From positions 1 to 35,641 of the forward strand of contig CAZYXG010000022.1 in assembly GCA_964650885.1 (NCBI GenBank): 35,641 bases of DNA, written 5' to 3'. This DNA is from JAPLFM01 sp964650885 (GTDB lineage: Bacteria; Bacteroidota; Ignavibacteria; Kapaibacteriales; UBA2268). A model generated the notes under the pieces. That model had not been told where the DNA came from. It did not search any database and saw nothing but the letters and a program-made list of their open reading frames with translations. The position numbers and the translations under genes are program-made. Shown one piece after another: positions 33,720 to 35,641 of this stretch (its first letter is position 1; every line of letters begins with the position of its first letter).

Positions 33720-34541
33720 ATGATTGATTTAGATTTAATCAAAAGTTCTAAAAAAGAATTGCCTAATTCAGACAAAATGCCATTGCTTTTTGTGGGACAC
33801 GGCAGTCCTATGAATGCTATTACTGTAAATAAATACAGCACAAGTTGGAAAGAAGTTGGGCAGCAGCTTACACCACCAAATGCTATACTTTGCATTTCGG
33901 CTCATTGGCTAACTAATAATACTTCAGTTGCTATGGTGGAAAATCCAAAAACTATTCATGACTTTAGTGGTTTCCCAGACGAACTATTTCAGCAGCAGTA
34001 CCCTGCTCCTGGAGCTCCCGATTATGCAAGATACACAATTAAAAATGTGCAAAATTTTGCAATTAAAGGCGATTTTGAGTGGGGTTTAGACCACGGTGCT
34101 TGGTCAGTACTCCAAAATATGTACCCCAAAGCAAACATTCCTGTTTACCAAATGAGTATAAACTATGGCGAGACAATAGCATACCACTACCAATTGGCTA
34201 AGAAATTAGCTTTTCTTCGCAGAAAAGGTGTGCTTATAGTTTGCAGTGGAAATATAGTACACAACCTAAGAATGATTAAATGGAGAGAGGACACTGGAGC
34301 TTACGACTGGGCAATTGAATTCGACAACTTAGTCAAAAATAGTATAGAACAAAAAGATGACAGTACATTAATTGATTTAGAGAAAATTAGTACATTAGTA
34401 AAAATAGCTCATCCAACTATTGACCACTACTTACCATTAATATACACCATTGGATTAAGAGAAAAAGAAGACGAACTTTCTTTTTTCAACGACGATTTCG
34501 ATATGGGCTCGATAAGTATGCGAAGCATAATATTGAAATAG
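33720..34541 (+). CDS. DODA-type (LigB family) extradiol dioxygenase
   Basis: The product has 273 residues and belongs to the class III extradiol ring-cleavage family related to E. coli YgiD (4,5-DOPA extradiol dioxygenase). Seen motifs are FVGHGSPMNA with His27, SAHW with His62, GLDHGAWSVL with His125, a GNIVHNL with His181, and a late PTIDHYLPL. These His residues supply the metal site and catalytic base in the family. The natural substrate of such homologues is often unknown; a catechol-type aromatic is the reasonable guess. No other aromatic-catabolism gene is near; the orphan paaZ lies about 31 kb away. Last gene of the plus-strand series. Confidence 0.9.
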   Translation: MIDLDLIKSSKKELPNSDKMPLLFVGHGSPMNAITVNKYSTSWKEVGQQLTPPNAILCISAHWLTNNTSVAMVENPKTIHDFSGFPDELFQQQYPAPGAPDYARYTIKNVQNFAIKGDFEWGLDHGAWSVLQNMYPKANIPVYQMSINYGETIAYHYQLAKKLAFLRRKGVLIVCSGNIVHNLRMIKWREDTGAYDWAIEFDNLVKNSIEQKDDSTLIDLEKISTLVKIAHPTIDHYLPLIYTIGLREKEDELSFFNDDFDMGSISMRSIILK

Positions 34542-34552
34542 TTAAGAGCAAA

Positions 34553-34717
34553 AAAACAACTTGCTTTATTTCTCTCAATTAAGGTAGATGTCAGCTTGCT
34601 GACAGAAGGTGTTAGCACAGCCAAGAAATTCAGAAAACAACTTGCTTTATTTCTCCCTATTAAGGGAGATGTCAGCTTGCTGACAGAGGGTGATAGCACA
34701 GCCAAGAAATTCAGAAA
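34553..34717. repeat. REP-like palindromic repeat, two tandem copies
   Basis: An 81-base unit (34553-34633) is repeated at 34634-34717 with few changes. Each copy has the core GTCAGCTTGCTGAC (34590-34603 and 34671-34684). The second copy also has a perfect stem CTCCC-TATTAA-GGGAG just before it. The core plus the following W-G-R-R-GGTG-W-T matches the pair at 1-148, so both clusters belong to one family. It lies 12 bases after the dioxygenase stop codon and could also end that transcript. Confidence 0.82.
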
Positions 34718-34943
34718 TGTCTGAACAAGATAATAGAAATAAAAATTTTGCAAAAGTTTTCCACATCTCAAAATATGTATTGCATTATGTTTTTTTTTTA
34801 TTTTATATTTGTTTAAAATTATTAATGAAATTGATAAAAATCTATAATATATCCCTTATACGTATTACGAGATTTTTTGTTGAGTGAATCGCAAAGGGAA
34901 ATAATGTTAAATATTTTTAATAATTAACAAAAAGGTTTTTAAA
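34718..34943 (+). promoter_or_regulatory. AT-rich upstream region of the Cys-rich secreted protein gene
   Basis: This stretch holds no gene. It has a run of ten T (34790-34799) and a TAnnTTTG match, TATATTTG, at 34804-34811, with TTG about 21 bases further upstream. That would give a leader of about 125 bases. AAAGG at 34931-34935 is a likely ribosome-binding site for ATG 34944. Confidence 0.35.
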
Positions 34944-35423
34944 ATGAAAAAGATTATAGGATTAGCAGTTGTTTTAATTTTAATTATTGCAGCGGTACAA
35001 TTAAATGCAACATCTGTAAAAGGTGGACGAAGTAAATGCAGTGCAAATTCAACATTGGGTGGTTCATGCGAGACAAATTGTCAATCCCCATTAGTAGCTA
35101 AATGTTCTGGTGATTTAATTAGTGCAGATTGTCAATGTGTAACAGGATCAACTGAAATTATTAGGGTTAAACCAAGTTTAAGCCAACAAAATTTGACCGA
35201 TGCTAACGATTTAAAAACATATTGTACTAATTATGGCACAGGAACTATGTCTGGATTGGTACCTAAAATAACAGATGTAATGACAGCATTCGCATCTGGA
35301 ACAGATGCACAATATACTGCTGCCGAAGATAGTTATACTACGTATTTCCTTTCACAATTATCAACTTCTGAGAAATCAGATATTAATAATTGGGTTAAAG
35401 GAAGAGGATATCCTGGCTTTTAA
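34944..35423 (+). CDS. Small Cys-rich secreted protein, function unknown
   Basis: The product has 159 residues: a signal peptide (MKKIIGLAVVLILIIAAVQL, cleaved after about residue 22), then a Cys-rich segment (about 30-67) with six Cys, including GSCETNC and DCQC. A seventh Cys lies near residue 94 (TYCTNYG). The rest is a helical Ser/Thr/Ala-rich domain without obvious family. The Cys pattern suggests disulfide bonding outside the cytoplasm (inference). I recognise no homologue. AAAGG lies eight bases before the ATG, and a strong terminator follows. The next gene also begins with a signal peptide. Confidence 0.75.
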   Translation: MKKIIGLAVVLILIIAAVQLNATSVKGGRSKCSANSTLGGSCETNCQSPLVAKCSGDLISADCQCVTGSTEIIRVKPSLSQQNLTDANDLKTYCTNYGTGTMSGLVPKITDVMTAFASGTDAQYTAAEDSYTTYFLSQLSTSEKSDINNWVKGRGYPGF

Positions 35424-35430
35424 TTAAATC

Positions 35431-35466
35431 GAGGGTTGATATTAAAAAATCAACCCTCATATTTTG
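35431..35466 (+). terminator. Rho-independent terminator
   Basis: A perfect 10-bp stem (35431-35440 with 35449-35458, GAGGGTTGAT/ATCAACCCTC) and 8-base loop are followed by ATATTTTGT. It ends the transcript of the Cys-rich protein gene seven bases past its stop codon. Confidence 0.88.
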
Positions 35467-35494
35467 TAAATTATATTTAACTAGGTAAATAAAA

Positions 35495-35641
35495 ATGAAA
35501 AAACTAACATTTTTAATAGCATTTTTTTTTTTTATGTACAATAATTTATTTACAAAAGAAATTAGTATTTCTTTTGTAAATATAAATGATAATAAAAACA
35601 ATATTGTAATTATTGGTGAAAATGGAGTTGATACATTATAC
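35495..35641 (+). CDS. Secreted protein, partial (runs off the window)
   Basis: The first 49 codons are present from ATG 35495 and stay open to the last base. The N terminus (MKKLTFLIAFFFFMYNNLF) is a signal peptide, followed by a strand-like ISISFVNI. Four Phe codons are encoded by a run of twelve T, which could slip. No family can be assigned from this fragment. Confidence 0.6.
   Translation, partial: MKKLTFLIAFFFFMYNNLFTKEISISFVNINDNKNNIVIIGENGVDTLY

Noticed and set aside
33287..33895. 202-residue minus-strand frame
   Set aside because: It covers the DUF6069-like membrane gene and the start of the dioxygenase gene antisense. The plus-strand products have family features and good operon spacing; this one has none.
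34427..34771. 114-residue minus-strand frame with an internal repeated peptide
   Set aside because: The peptide repeat is only the translation of the REP-like tandem units, and the frame runs into the dioxygenase gene on the other strand.

Overview
The window is low-GC (by eye roughly one third G+C) bacterial DNA with the marks of the Bacteroidota/FCB group. It carries a complete SprA-type outer-membrane translocon gene for the type IX secretion system (T9SS). Two secreted proteins end in T9SS-type sorting domains. There are two TPR-sensor histidine kinases of the kind common in this group, an SBBP/DUF7948 surface protein, and several promoters matching the Bacteroidota -7 element TAnnTTTG at a constant distance from start codons. 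I cannot place it below phylum; a deep branch (Ignavibacteria/Kapabacteria-like) is as plausible as a classical Bacteroidia. No rRNA, tRNA, transposase, phage gene or CRISPR array was seen.

Layout. 1-396: a REP-like repeat pair, a cluster of TGCAAT boxes and a terminator. 397-8419: a mostly minus-strand block with orphan paaZ, a secreted HMA-domain protein, two paralogous TPR histidine kinases, a plus-strand lipoprotein between them that resembles glycine-cleavage H protein without the lipoyl lysine, and a second small secreted protein sharing a Cys/Lys tail with the HMA protein. 8624-22209: a plus-strand block with a large SBBP surface protein, a DUF2461 protein, a WG-repeat protein, sprA and an ALG5-like glycosyltransferase. 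22237-28411: ribD (minus), a YjbH-like outer-membrane protein (plus), then a minus-strand lysC-dnaG-ybbR operon. 28484-34541: a tight plus-strand series with a T9SS client, a putAbiC-like membrane protein with a very long acidic repeat tail, an HDOD protein, a DUF6069-like membrane protein and a DODA-type dioxygenase. 34553-34717: a second REP-like pair sharing the core of the first. 34944-35641: a small Cys-rich secreted protein and the start of another secreted protein.

How the genes fit together. Much of the window concerns the cell envelope: the SprA channel, two of its probable cargo proteins, sensor kinases with predicted periplasmic TPR domains, and small secreted or lipidated proteins. 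Housekeeping genes (lysC, dnaG, ribD) are interspersed. The most unusual items are the H-protein-like lipoprotein that has lost its lipoylation site, and the AbiC-like protein whose C-terminal two thirds consist of about a dozen copies of a short amphipathic-basic motif set in acidic linkers.
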